DNA of 7,072 bases from Sphaerochaeta sp. (GCA_023228445.1 JALOBD010000111.1:1-7072); one strand, 5' to 3'; counted from the stretch's first letter, positions 1 through 5,960 are shown. Notes: generated by a model from the letters alone, not told the origin. Program-made: numbers and translations.

Positions 1-309
1 GACGGGGTCACAGAGACGGGGATCTTCTTCAAGATCATCCTGCCGGTGGTGCTGGCCTCCCTCTCGACCCTCGGGGTCTTCCACTTCATGTACAACTGGA
101 ATGATTTCCTCTGGCCGATGCTGATGACAAACAGCGTGGAGATGCAGACCCTCCCGGTGGGCCTTGCACTCTTTCAAGGGGAGCACGTCATGGAGCATGG
201 ACCGATGTTCAGCGGGGCAGTGCTCTCGATCCTCCCCATTCTGCTGATCTTCTTGGCAGCACAAAAAACATTTATCAAAGGAATCGCTTTGAGCGGAATC
301 AAGGGGTAA
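1..309 (+). CDS. Carbohydrate ABC transporter permease, MalG type (C-terminal fragment)
   Basis: This is the last 102 residues of an inner-membrane permease of the MalG/binding-protein-dependent sugar family; the 5' part lies outside the window. The visible part opens inside the cytoplasmic EAA loop, with D1-G2 followed by I12-I13-L14-P15, matching the family pattern G-x9-I-x-LP that contacts the ATPase. Two hydrophobic segments follow, around residues 16-40 (with the typical YNWNDFLWPM stretch) and 73-92, and then a short tail ending GIKG, characteristic of MalG-like C-termini. It would form half of the channel with a MalF-like partner, fed by a lipoprotein or periplasmic binding protein. 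The GH1 gene starts 3 nt after its stop, so they are almost certainly cotranscribed. The family call is secure. The substrate cannot be read from this fragment; the downstream glycosidases suggest a di- or oligosaccharide or glycoside. Confidence 0.93.
   Translation, partial: DGVTETGIFFKIILPVVLASLSTLGVFHFMYNWNDFLWPMLMTNSVEMQTLPVGLALFQGEHVMEHGPMFSGAVLSILPILLIFLAAQKTFIKGIALSGIKG
301..306 (+). promoter_or_regulatory. Shine-Dalgarno of the GH1 gene
   Basis: AAGGGG lies 6 nt before the ATG at 313, inside the last codons of the permease. It supports ATG 313 as the start and suggests translational coupling with the permease. Confidence 0.75.
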
Positions 310-312
310 TCC

Positions 313-1518
313 ATGGAAAGACGTGAATTTCTCTGGTGTTGTGGCATTGAGGATACATTTATCGGGCACCCGCATCCTCAGACAAAGAAGCGTTTGGATG
401 AGTATGAGCTCACCGAGCACTACACTTTGTGGAGGGAGGATTTTGACCGGGTGGCCAGCCTTGGGGTGGATGCCCTTCGCTGGGGAATCCCGTGGTATCG
501 GGTACAACCCTCGCCGACGCAATGGGAGTGGGGCTTTGTTGATGAGGCACTCAACTACTTGGTCAATGAGGTGAAGGTGAATCCCATTTTGGACCTCATG
601 CACTACGGCACTCCCATCTGGCTTGAGGACGCACTCTTGCATCCCGACTACCCCCAATGGGTTGAGGAGTATACGGCCAGAGTCATTGAGCGGTACGGGC
701 ACCTGCTCACCCATGCAACCCCGTTCAACGAACCGCACACGGCAGCGGAGTTTGCCGGAAGGCGGGGGCAGTGGCCCCCCTACCGGACCGACTACACCGG
801 CTACTTTGCCGTGTATCTCAATGTCATGCACGGGACGCTGCGCCAAACCAGGTTGCTGCAACAGGCTGGCATCGCCTGTGTGCAGGTGGAGTGCTCGGGC
901 GGTTCATTCGCCCGTTCACAAGAACTGAGCGAGCAAGCCTTGGTCGATACCACGGTGCAGTCGATGTTCTTTGACTTCCTCATTGGGGATATGGACGCGT
1001 TGAAACCGATCATTCCCTTCATGCGCGCCCACGGGGTGAGCGACACGGATCTCTCCTTCTTCTCTTCACACGCTCCCGGTATCGATATCATGGGGGTGAA
1101 CTTCTACCCGCAATTCTCATTCCAGGATATCGAGCTGGATGCCCATGGCCAGGTCCAACGAACAAATTCTCCGCTCTGGACTGACGATATGATGAGGATT
1201 TTGAGACAGCGGTATGAGACGTACAAGGTCCCCATGATGATCACCGAGACGAGCGTACGTGATGATAATGAGCTGAAGGAGGCGTGGCTGCTCGATTCTA
1301 CCACTGCAGTCTATGAGGCGTATTTGGACGGACTGCCGGTCTACGGCTACACGTGGTTTCCCGTCATCGACATGTATGATTGGGAGTATCGGATCCAGGA
1401 AGGCGAGAAGGACGAGTTCAAAGCCTGTTTTGGCTTTTATAATCAAGCGCGTGAAGAGTACTGTGGGGCACCACACTATCGAGCGATCATAGAGAGGGCA
1501 AAGGGGAACAGAGTATGA
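313..1518 (+). CDS. Glycoside hydrolase family 1 enzyme (beta-glycosidase-like)
   Basis: A 401-residue GH1-type TIM-barrel glycosidase, expected to act by the retaining two-glutamate mechanism in the cytoplasm (no signal peptide). The general acid/base is E140 in TPFNEP (GH1 consensus TFNEP). The nucleophile is E312 in ITETS, where classical GH1 enzymes have TENG. Other family marks are H97 in DLMHYGTP (aligning with the subsite -1 His), N263/Y265 in GVNFYPQ, and W348 followed by D353-x3-W357 near the C-terminus, matching the GH1 W-S-x-x-D-N-x-E-W block. It is shorter than typical GH1 proteins (about 440-480), so some barrel loops are trimmed. The start is set by AAGGGG 6 nt upstream. It sits 3 nt after the permease stop and overlaps the next gene by 4 nt. 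Substrate is unknown: a beta-glucoside, beta-galactoside or similar glycoside is possible. It belongs to a divergent GH1 subgroup that I recall mostly from transporter-linked genes. Confidence 0.88.
   Translation: MERREFLWCCGIEDTFIGHPHPQTKKRLDEYELTEHYTLWREDFDRVASLGVDALRWGIPWYRVQPSPTQWEWGFVDEALNYLVNEVKVNPILDLMHYGTPIWLEDALLHPDYPQWVEEYTARVIERYGHLLTHATPFNEPHTAAEFAGRRGQWPPYRTDYTGYFAVYLNVMHGTLRQTRLLQQAGIACVQVECSGGSFARSQELSEQALVDTTVQSMFFDFLIGDMDALKPIIPFMRAHGVSDTDLSFFSSHAPGIDIMGVNFYPQFSFQDIELDAHGQVQRTNSPLWTDDMMRILRQRYETYKVPMMITETSVRDDNELKEAWLLDSTTAVYEAYLDGLPVYGYTWFPVIDMYDWEYRIQEGEKDEFKACFGFYNQAREEYCGAPHYRAIIERAKGNRV
1501..1506 (+). promoter_or_regulatory. Shine-Dalgarno of the GH2 gene
   Basis: AAGGGG lies 8 nt before ATG 1515, within the end of the GH1 gene. 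Together with the ATGA overlap (1515-1518) it supports coupled translation of the two hydrolases and fixes the GH2 start. Confidence 0.7.
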
Positions 1519-3257
1519 GAGGACAACACCCTCGACCGGACTTTCGACGGTCACATTGGCAGAATCTCAACGGCGTGTGGCAGTTTGGCTTTGATGATGA
1601 CGACCTTGGCATCGATGCGCGGTGGTTTGCCGATGCAGCGCATCTTGAGAGGGACATCCTCGTTCCCTTTGTCCATCAAAGTGCGCTCTCCGGTATCGAT
1701 GACGGGACCTATCACCCGATCCTGTGGTATGGGCGCAGATTCGAGTCCCTGCGATTGGCTACTGCCACAGGACGTACGTTCCTCTGCTTTGGCGCAGTGG
1801 ACTATCGCGCCGAGGTGTGGGTCAATGGGGTGTATATCGGCAGTCACCAGGGCGGGTACACCCCGTTCTCCTTCGATGTGACCCCGGCACTGAAGAGCGG
1901 GGAGGATAACCTGCTGGTGGTGCGCGTTGAGGACTACCATGACTGCGACCAACCGAGGGGAAAGCAGTATTGGAAGGAGTCCAATGACCGGTGCTGGTAT
2001 ACTCCATCTTCCGGTATCTGGCAGACGGTCTGGTTGGAGGAGCGGGCCCCCCTCCATGTACAGTCGATTGCCATGACACCCAACCTGGCCAACTCCTCCA
2101 TCAAGATCGAGGCACAGCTCAACAAGCACCCGAGCTCTCCTGCCACGTGTGCCGTCGAGATCACCAGGGAGGGTCGCTGCGTTCAAAAAGCAACCATCCA
2201 GGCACACCGTCGGTCAATCGAGTGGGAGGTTCCTCTCCTTGAGGATGATTACATCGATGAGGTCCACTATTGGAGCCCCGAACACCCCAATCTCTATGAG
2301 GTGAGCTTCTCGCTTGAAGGAGCAGGGGGTACCGATACCATCACCTCATACTTTGGGATGCGGAGCATCGCGATTGTAGATGGGCAAATCCTGTTGAACA
2401 ACAAGCCGTTCTACCAGAAGTTGATTCTCCACCAGGGGTATTGGGAAGGCTCACTATTGACCGCTGCCAGCGACGAAGCGTACGTGCAGGACATCACGTT
2501 GATCAAGCAAATGGGATTCAATGGGGTTCGCCTCCATCAGAAAATTGAGGATCCTCGGTTCTACTATTGGGCGGACACCCTGGGGTTGGTCGTCTGGGCT
2601 GAGATGCCGAGCACCTATGCATTCAATCCGGTCGCGAACAAGAACCTTTTGGACGATCTTCGTCAATTCATCGAACGAGACCGCAACCATCCTTCGATCA
2701 TCTGTTGGGTGCCGTTCAATGAATCGTGGGGCATACGCAACATCTACGCCAACAAGGAGCAGCAAAATTTTGCTCAGATGGTGTATCAGTATATCAAAGT
2801 CCTGGATCCGAGCCGGTTGATCAGCACCAATGACGGTTGGGAGCAAGTGGAGAGCGACATCTGTGCAATCCATGACTATCAGAGCGATGGGACACGGCTG
2901 GGCGAACTCTTCAAAGATCTTGATGCGTTGCTCCGTTCAAGCGCGCAAGGAAGGATGATCTATGCCTCAGGCCACTCATATACGGGCCAACCAATCTTGA
3001 TCACTGAGTTTGGTGGGGTTGCATTCTCCGGGGACCTGGAGGGGGTGAACTGGGGGTACTCCGAGAGTGTCGGTTCCCAAGAGGAGTTCCTTGCCCGCCT
3101 GAAAGATTTGGTTACTGCCTTACGGGAGGAGCCGCGCATACAAGGCTACTGCTACACCCAGTTCAGCGATGTGATGCAGGAGGTAAACGGTCTGGTAACC
3201 ATAGACAGAAAGCCGAAGTGTGCCATTGAGGACTTGAAGAGGATCTTCTCCTCCTGA
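1515..3257 (+). CDS. Glycoside hydrolase family 2 enzyme (beta-galactosidase/beta-glucuronidase superfamily)
   Basis: A 580-residue retaining glycosidase with the compact three-domain GH2 layout. An N-terminal jelly-roll sugar-binding domain (about 1-170) starts with the WQNLNGVWQF signature and contains the hallmark F-x-G-A-V-D-Y-R-A-E-V-W-V-N-G stretch. An Ig-like domain spans about 175-285, and a TIM barrel runs from about 285 to the end. The barrel has N336-G-V-R-L-H-Q-K-x-E-D-P347, the acid/base E403 in WVPFNESWG and the nucleophile E498 in LITEFGG, so all key residues are present. It is much shorter than LacZ (about 1,020) and close to small GH2 enzymes of about 600 residues. No signal peptide is visible, so it is cytoplasmic. 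The start overlaps the GH1 stop (ATGA), the last gene of the operon seen here. Specificity (galactoside, glucuronide, mannoside or arabinoside) cannot be decided from motifs; pairing with GH1 suggests stepwise breakdown of an imported glycoside. Confidence 0.92.
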   Translation: MRGQHPRPDFRRSHWQNLNGVWQFGFDDDDLGIDARWFADAAHLERDILVPFVHQSALSGIDDGTYHPILWYGRRFESLRLATATGRTFLCFGAVDYRAEVWVNGVYIGSHQGGYTPFSFDVTPALKSGEDNLLVVRVEDYHDCDQPRGKQYWKESNDRCWYTPSSGIWQTVWLEERAPLHVQSIAMTPNLANSSIKIEAQLNKHPSSPATCAVEITREGRCVQKATIQAHRRSIEWEVPLLEDDYIDEVHYWSPEHPNLYEVSFSLEGAGGTDTITSYFGMRSIAIVDGQILLNNKPFYQKLILHQGYWEGSLLTAASDEAYVQDITLIKQMGFNGVRLHQKIEDPRFYYWADTLGLVVWAEMPSTYAFNPVANKNLLDDLRQFIERDRNHPSIICWVPFNESWGIRNIYANKEQQNFAQMVYQYIKVLDPSRLISTNDGWEQVESDICAIHDYQSDGTRLGELFKDLDALLRSSAQGRMIYASGHSYTGQPILITEFGGVAFSGDLEGVNWGYSESVGSQEEFLARLKDLVTALREEPRIQGYCYTQFSDVMQEVNGLVTIDRKPKCAIEDLKRIFSS

Positions 3258-3266
3258 GTGAGGTGG

Positions 3267-4196
3267 CTATTCGTGGGTCAAGGCGATGGTGAGCTTGAGG
3301 TCTTGGGCATGGTTGCCGAACTTGGCGCCGAAGATGTTGATGCCTCCACGATTTTTGGCGTCGTCCTTTACCCCGAGCCGGATCGTGATTGAGGCTGCAC
3401 TGTCAATCTTCAACGACTCTATGGTCGTGTTGGAGAGTTTTTTTCCATCCATCCAGGATCCAGATTCAGTGACCATCCACTCTTTGAGAAACCCCGACTG
3501 ACTGTCGTTGGTGTTCCACCAGAGTGGGGTCAACAGGCCCCTGACGCCGCCCATGTCTCCGGGGGATGTCCACGTCCCCACTTCGCCGTCATTGATCCAC
3601 AAGGTGATGTCGGACGGCCAGATATTGTTGTGCCCTGGGTACTCGGAGCACATCTCCGCGCTGAAGGTGATGGACTCGATCCGTGAGGAAGATTGGAAAT
3701 TCTTCGGAAACTTATACTCGATGTAGCCGGAGGTAAACCAGATGAGGGAGGCGCTTGCCCGTGAAGGGTCCAAAAAGGATGCCACGGTGTCATAGTACCC
3801 GATGACTCCGGTATCTGAGACCATCCCGCACGGGGCGTTGACCGAGAAGTCGGAGAAGAGGCCGATCGGCATTTCAGTCTCAATCTTGCTTGCATTGGTA
3901 TTGAGTACGGGATCGGTGAGCGTGACCATGAGCTTTTCATACCGCAAGGAACAGAGCTTTTGCACCCCTCTGCTTTGAGCTGGAATCTGTTTCGTCTCAA
4001 TGATGTTTGCACGCTCCAAGATTTGGACGTTTGCGGTACAGGTGGATTGGGGAATCCCCAAGGCAGTGCAGAGTTGGGTGATGTTCATATCCTTGGTCTG
4101 CAGCAAGGTGATGATGGAGAGGCGCAGCTCTGAGTCCAAGGCTCGCGCAATGGCGGGAATTTCGGATGGGCTGGCAAACATAATCTTTTGGCTCAT
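3267..4196 (-). CDS. ArsR-type winged-helix transcriptional regulator with large C-terminal domain
   Basis: A 309-residue predicted DNA-binding regulator. Residues about 11-85 form an ArsR-like winged helix: a helical start (IARALDSELRLSIITLL), the helix-turn-helix ITQLCTALGIPQSTCTANVQIL (39-60, recognition helix about 50-60), and a wing around 68-85. The ELCxC metal-binding motif of metal sensors is absent; only C43 falls in that helix. Residues about 105-309 form a domain rich in aromatic residues and predicted beta strands, with W153, W193, W200, W209, W226-W227, W240 and W248. This is far beyond the usual ArsR length (about 100-120) and is likely the effector domain. I believe it belongs to the predicted-regulator group COG4189, from memory. 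It ends 9 nt from the GH2 stop in convergent orientation, with no clear terminator between them. Control of the glycosidase/transporter operon is plausible but inferred from proximity. No Shine-Dalgarno precedes ATG 4196. A second ATG (Met6) is possible but no better supported. Confidence 0.82.
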   Translation of the reverse strand: MSQKIMFASPSEIPAIARALDSELRLSIITLLQTKDMNITQLCTALGIPQSTCTANVQILERANIIETKQIPAQSRGVQKLCSLRYEKLMVTLTDPVLNTNASKIETEMPIGLFSDFSVNAPCGMVSDTGVIGYYDTVASFLDPSRASASLIWFTSGYIEYKFPKNFQSSSRIESITFSAEMCSEYPGHNNIWPSDITLWINDGEVGTWTSPGDMGGVRGLLTPLWWNTNDSQSGFLKEWMVTESGSWMDGKKLSNTTIESLKIDSAASITIRLGVKDDAKNRGGINIFGAKFGNHAQDLKLTIALTHE

Positions 4197-4203
4197 GAAG
4201 ACG

Positions 4204-4209
4204 AGTATA
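4204..4209 (-). promoter_or_regulatory. Possible -10 box of the ArsR-type regulator (leaderless)
   Basis: On the minus strand TATACT (one mismatch to TATAAT) ends 7 nt before ATG 4196. Transcription would begin at or next to the start codon, consistent with the lack of a Shine-Dalgarno. No good -35 lies 16-18 nt upstream, so this is tentative. The hexamer overlaps a perfect dyad (4207-4219). Confidence 0.4.
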
Positions 4210-4226
4210 TTACAAATATCAGATAT
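4207..4226. repeat. Two overlapping inverted repeats at the regulator promoter
   Basis: ATATT-ACA-AATAT (4207-4219) and ATATC-A-GATAT (4216-4226) are both perfect and share positions 4216-4219. They cover and adjoin the putative -10 of the ArsR-type gene, where an autoregulatory operator would be expected. They are AT-rich and short, so chance is a real alternative. Confidence 0.35.
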
Positions 4227-4232
4227 GCTCTA

Positions 4233-4243
4233 CCCTGGCAGGG
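4233..4243. promoter_or_regulatory. Palindrome CCCTGGCAGGG, candidate operator
   Basis: A perfect 5-bp-arm palindrome around a single G, 36 nt upstream of the ArsR-type start. It could serve as an operator for a dimeric winged-helix protein. It shares its core heptamer (CTGGCAG, or CTGCCAG on the other strand) with the palindrome before the HTH-MazG gene. Confidence 0.35.
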
Positions 4244-4286
4244 AAATTACTGAGGCTTGACTCTGCTTTAGATCTGCGTTTTTATT

Positions 4287-4303
4287 TGTTCAATATATGA
4301 ACA
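4287..4303. promoter_or_regulatory. Dyad TGTTCA-N5-TGAACA, candidate operator
   Basis: Perfect 6-bp arms separated by ATATA, about 90 nt upstream of the ArsR-type start. A 17-bp dyad with an AT-rich centre is the usual form of a site for a dimeric HTH repressor or activator. It resembles no site I can name confidently. It lacks a following T-tract in the right position, so it is not a terminator. Confidence 0.4.
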
Positions 4304-4388
4304 CCCCTATGGCGAGATCCTAATCCATACACACGACAAACTACGACTTTTAATGAAGGTGTTAATCACTGCATTGACAGCACAGGGA

Positions 4389-4404
4389 TTGATCAACTGA
4401 TCAA
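4389..4404. repeat. Inverted repeat spanning the HNH stop codon
   Basis: TTGATCA-AC-TGATCAA, with perfect 7-bp arms, covers the TGA stop (4393-4395) of the minus-strand HNH gene. No T-run follows on either strand, so it does not fit a classical terminator. It could be a short 3'-end stabilising hairpin, a protein site or chance. Confidence 0.35.
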
Positions 4405-5325
4405 GCTTCGTAGCTCCGTTTCAAGACAGGGGGCATAGTCAAAGATGTAGGTCTGGTGGTAGGAGAGGTAGTGTGCAGTTCCATCAGGGATGGTGACCAA
4501 GTGTTTGGAGTCGTCCACCCCGAGGCGATCGTAGTCGTCGTCTCTCAGCTGGTCTGAGAGCTTGATCTTGCCGTTTGAGTCATTGAAGGTGATCATCCCC
4601 AAATCGAAGAGCTTGTCATAGACTGGAGAGAGGATGAGGGAGTTCTTTGGATCGATGCGCTCCTGTTCGTTTGCGACCCGCCAGGGCTTGATGTGGCTCG
4701 CTACCAAGATCTTCGGCTGCTCGATGCCAAGGACCGCACATTTATTGTCCCAGAGTCTCAAGGCATCCCTTCGATACTGATGTTGAACGCTGCGTTGTTC
4801 GACCGTGGCCATCCGGGTAGTATTGATGTGGTCATACCGCCCGGTGTTGTCGATGTCTGTATAGGTATCACTGCTGAACTGGCCTTGATAGAAAGGACTT
4901 TGTGCATACTCATAGAGGCTGAATTTGGTTTTGCATGGGGTTCCGGGCTCATGGTACAGGCTGGCGATGGGGATCGCCCGACCGTAGTAGCGATAGTCTG
5001 TGTGATCCCTCTGTTCTCGGATGAAGACAAAGATATCGTACTCCCCGCTGTTCATATTCTTTTCGACGAAGCGAAGGTGCGTCTGCCCCTCCCAGTAGAG
5101 GACGTCATTGTCGATGTGGTCGACATACGGCGTGGCACCTTCCTTTTTCTCCAGGTTTATGAGTAGCACGATGGTGTTCTCACCGGTCCTGCTGAGAACG
5201 CCTTTGCGCAGTGATGCTGCGTACTGCATCTCCAGCAGATGTGCAATCTGTCGCAGATTGTACGACTCCATGATTTCGAGTTCAGCGGCAAGCTTGTTGG
5301 TCAACCTTGTGGACAAGCTACTCAT
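4393..5325 (-). CDS. HNH endonuclease with N-terminal beta-rich domain (HNH_2 type, DUF3427-like N-terminus)
   Basis: A 310-residue predicted nuclease. Residues about 185-245 form an HNH_2-type domain: C196, the His of the beta-beta-alpha fold H211 in VASHIKPW, N228 (NSLILSP) and the closing Y236-D237-K238-L239-F240-D241-x-G. The third position is D237 rather than His, a variant I recall in this subgroup. Residues 1-45 are helical. Residues about 50-120 are beta-rich, with a YVDHIDNDVLYWEGQ block (67-81) and R112-Y-Y-G-R-A. This resembles DUF3427-like modules found in other HNH restriction proteins; I recall that similarity from memory and cannot confirm it here. A role in binding DNA or recognising modified bases is inference. 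No methyltransferase partner is visible, so a classical type II R-M pair is unlikely. It is divergent from the HTH-MazG gene across 92 nt. No clear Shine-Dalgarno precedes ATG 5325. The most probable role is restriction or phage defence. Confidence 0.8.
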   Translation of the reverse strand: MSSLSTRLTNKLAAELEIMESYNLRQIAHLLEMQYAASLRKGVLSRTGENTIVLLINLEKKEGATPYVDHIDNDVLYWEGQTHLRFVEKNMNSGEYDIFVFIREQRDHTDYRYYGRAIPIASLYHEPGTPCKTKFSLYEYAQSPFYQGQFSSDTYTDIDNTGRYDHINTTRMATVEQRSVQHQYRRDALRLWDNKCAVLGIEQPKILVASHIKPWRVANEQERIDPKNSLILSPVYDKLFDLGMITFNDSNGKIKLSDQLRDDDYDRLGVDDSKHLVTIPDGTAHYLSYHQTYIFDYAPCLETELRSLIS

Positions 5326-5389
5326 GAATCCAGGATCTACTGCTTCTGCTCTTCAGTCAAGATCGTGTATGGATATTCTCACTTTCTGT

Positions 5390-5402
5390 CCACTGCCAGT
5401 GG
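5390..5402. promoter_or_regulatory. Palindromic operator candidate CCACTG-C-CAGTGG
   Basis: A perfect 6-bp-arm, 13-bp palindrome that ends one base before... the TG of the extended -10 at 5403. Bound protein would occlude RNA polymerase at the HTH-MazG promoter. Length and symmetry suit a Cro/CI-type dimer, and the gene it fronts encodes an N-terminal XRE-like HTH, so autorepression is the simplest reading. This is inferred from position only. Confidence 0.5.
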
Positions 5403-5411
5403 TGCTATACT
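5403..5411 (+). promoter_or_regulatory. Extended -10 promoter of the HTH-MazG gene
   Basis: TGCTATACT is a TGn extended -10 with one mismatch to TATAAT. The -35 region (TTTCTG at 5383-5388) is poor, which extended -10 promoters tolerate. The expected +1, 7 nt downstream, coincides with the A of ATG 5418, and no Shine-Dalgarno is present, pointing to a leaderless mRNA. Confidence 0.5.
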
Positions 5412-5417
5412 TGCCGT

Positions 5418-5960
5418 ATGGATGTACAAGAGCGCATCAAGAGAGCACAAGAGGTGATGAAGCTGTCCAATAGGGAGATGGCCTCTCACCTTGGGATCCA
5501 AGAGGATGAATATCTTCGGCAGCTAGATAATCCTGATCGAGAGTTCTATGAGGCTCTGACGGGTACCTTTGGAATCTCGATGACCTTCCTGATGGAGGGT
5601 AGTGGGCCAATCTTCGATTGGCGACCGCTTCCTATCTCATCAATCCTGGCCTTTCGTGATGAACGCGATTGGAGACAGTTCCATACTCCCAAGGATCTGG
5701 CCATCTCCATCACCTTGGAAGCGTCTGAGCTTCTCGAGTGTTTTCAGTGGTCGGCAGGCGATCTTGTGGTCGGGGAGCATAAGGCTGCAATGGAAGAGGA
5801 GTTGGCTGACATCTTGATCTACGCCGTCTCCTTCGCCGATGCGATCGGCTCTGATATTCCCACGATCATTCGGGAGAAGCTTGCAAAGAATGGAGCCAAG
5901 TATCCAGTTGAGAAGGCGTGGGGAACGGCTGCCAAATACTCCGATTTTGAGAAGGAGTAG
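5418..5960 (+). CDS. XRE-type HTH fused to MazG-like nucleotide pyrophosphohydrolase
   Basis: A 180-residue two-domain protein. Residues about 3-66 look like a Cro/CI (XRE) helix-turn-helix: helix ERIKRAQEVMKLS, then NREMASHLGIQEDEYLRQLDN, and the segment ending MTFLMEGSGPIF that commonly closes such domains. Residues about 75-178 are an all-alpha MazG-like NTP pyrophosphatase of the dCTPase/RS21-C6 style: FRDERDWRQFHTPKDLA, E101-x2-E104 (EASELLECFQW), E128-x2-D131 (EELADI) and the tail NGAKYPVEKAWG (158-169). The two acidic pairs are the expected Mg-binding residues, so activity on (d)NTPs, releasing NMP and pyrophosphate, is likely. The substrate is not determined; dCTP or modified dNTPs are candidates by family. 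The next gene begins 2 nt after its stop, making an operon. The start is chosen at ATG 5418, immediately downstream of an extended -10 with no Shine-Dalgarno. The fusion suggests nucleotide-responsive or autoregulated control; stand-alone MazG housekeeping is the alternative. Confidence 0.85.
   Translation: MDVQERIKRAQEVMKLSNREMASHLGIQEDEYLRQLDNPDREFYEALTGTFGISMTFLMEGSGPIFDWRPLPISSILAFRDERDWRQFHTPKDLAISITLEASELLECFQWSAGDLVVGEHKAAMEEELADILIYAVSFADAIGSDIPTIIREKLAKNGAKYPVEKAWGTAAKYSDFEKE
5952..5957 (+). promoter_or_regulatory. Shine-Dalgarno deciding the EVE/PUA-like-HNH start
   Basis: AAGGAG within the last codons of the MazG gene lies 5 nt before ATG 5963 but only 2 nt before the alternative GTG 5960. 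The spacing favours the ATG and indicates coupled translation of the two genes. Confidence 0.7.

Larger units (their letters stand above)
4197..4392. other. Intergenic region upstream of the ArsR-type regulator
   Basis: This 196-nt region lies between the start of the ArsR-type gene and the stop of the HNH gene, both on the minus strand. It is more AT-rich than its surroundings and has no convincing ORF or RNA gene. It holds several dyads, listed separately: the overlapping pair at 4207-4226, CCCTG-G-CAGGG at 4233-4243 and TGTTCA-N5-TGAACA at 4287-4303. A second, weak minus-strand promoter is possible (TTGAAC, 17 nt, TAAAGC). I see no rho-independent terminator for the HNH gene here. Confidence 0.6.
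5326..5417. promoter_or_regulatory. Divergent promoter region between the HNH and HTH-MazG genes
   Basis: This 92-nt spacer separates two diverging starts. On the plus strand an extended -10 (5403-5411) sits just before ATG 5418. On the minus strand only a weak candidate is seen: TTGACT (5355-5360) with TAGATC (5334-5339) at a short 15-nt spacing. A 13-bp palindrome at 5390-5402 could let one regulator control both directions. Confidence 0.5.

Noticed and set aside
1117..1554. 145-residue open frame on the minus strand
   Set aside because: It runs antisense across the GH1 catalytic region and the GH1/GH2 junction, with no family resemblance.
3258..3266. Bidirectional terminator between the convergent GH2 and ArsR-type genes
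   Set aside because: Only 9 nt, with no stem-loop or T-run visible.
4258..4290. T-rich stretch (TTTTTATTTG) as a terminator
   Set aside because: No stable GC-rich stem precedes it on the plus strand and no plus-strand gene ends nearby.
4287..4303. SOS/LexA box reading of TGTTCA-N5-TGAACA
   Set aside because: The GTTC-N7-GAAC orientation fits neither the Gram-positive CGAAC-N4-GTTCG type nor the CTG-N10-CAG type, and no SOS gene is adjacent.
4374..4379. Consensus TTGACA on the plus strand as a -35 box
   Set aside because: No -10 at 16-18 nt spacing (CTGATC), and any transcript would be antisense to the HNH gene.
4693..5166. 157-residue open frame on the plus strand
   Set aside because: It is antisense to the HNH gene, has no recognisable motif and no ribosome site; a shadow of the real frame.
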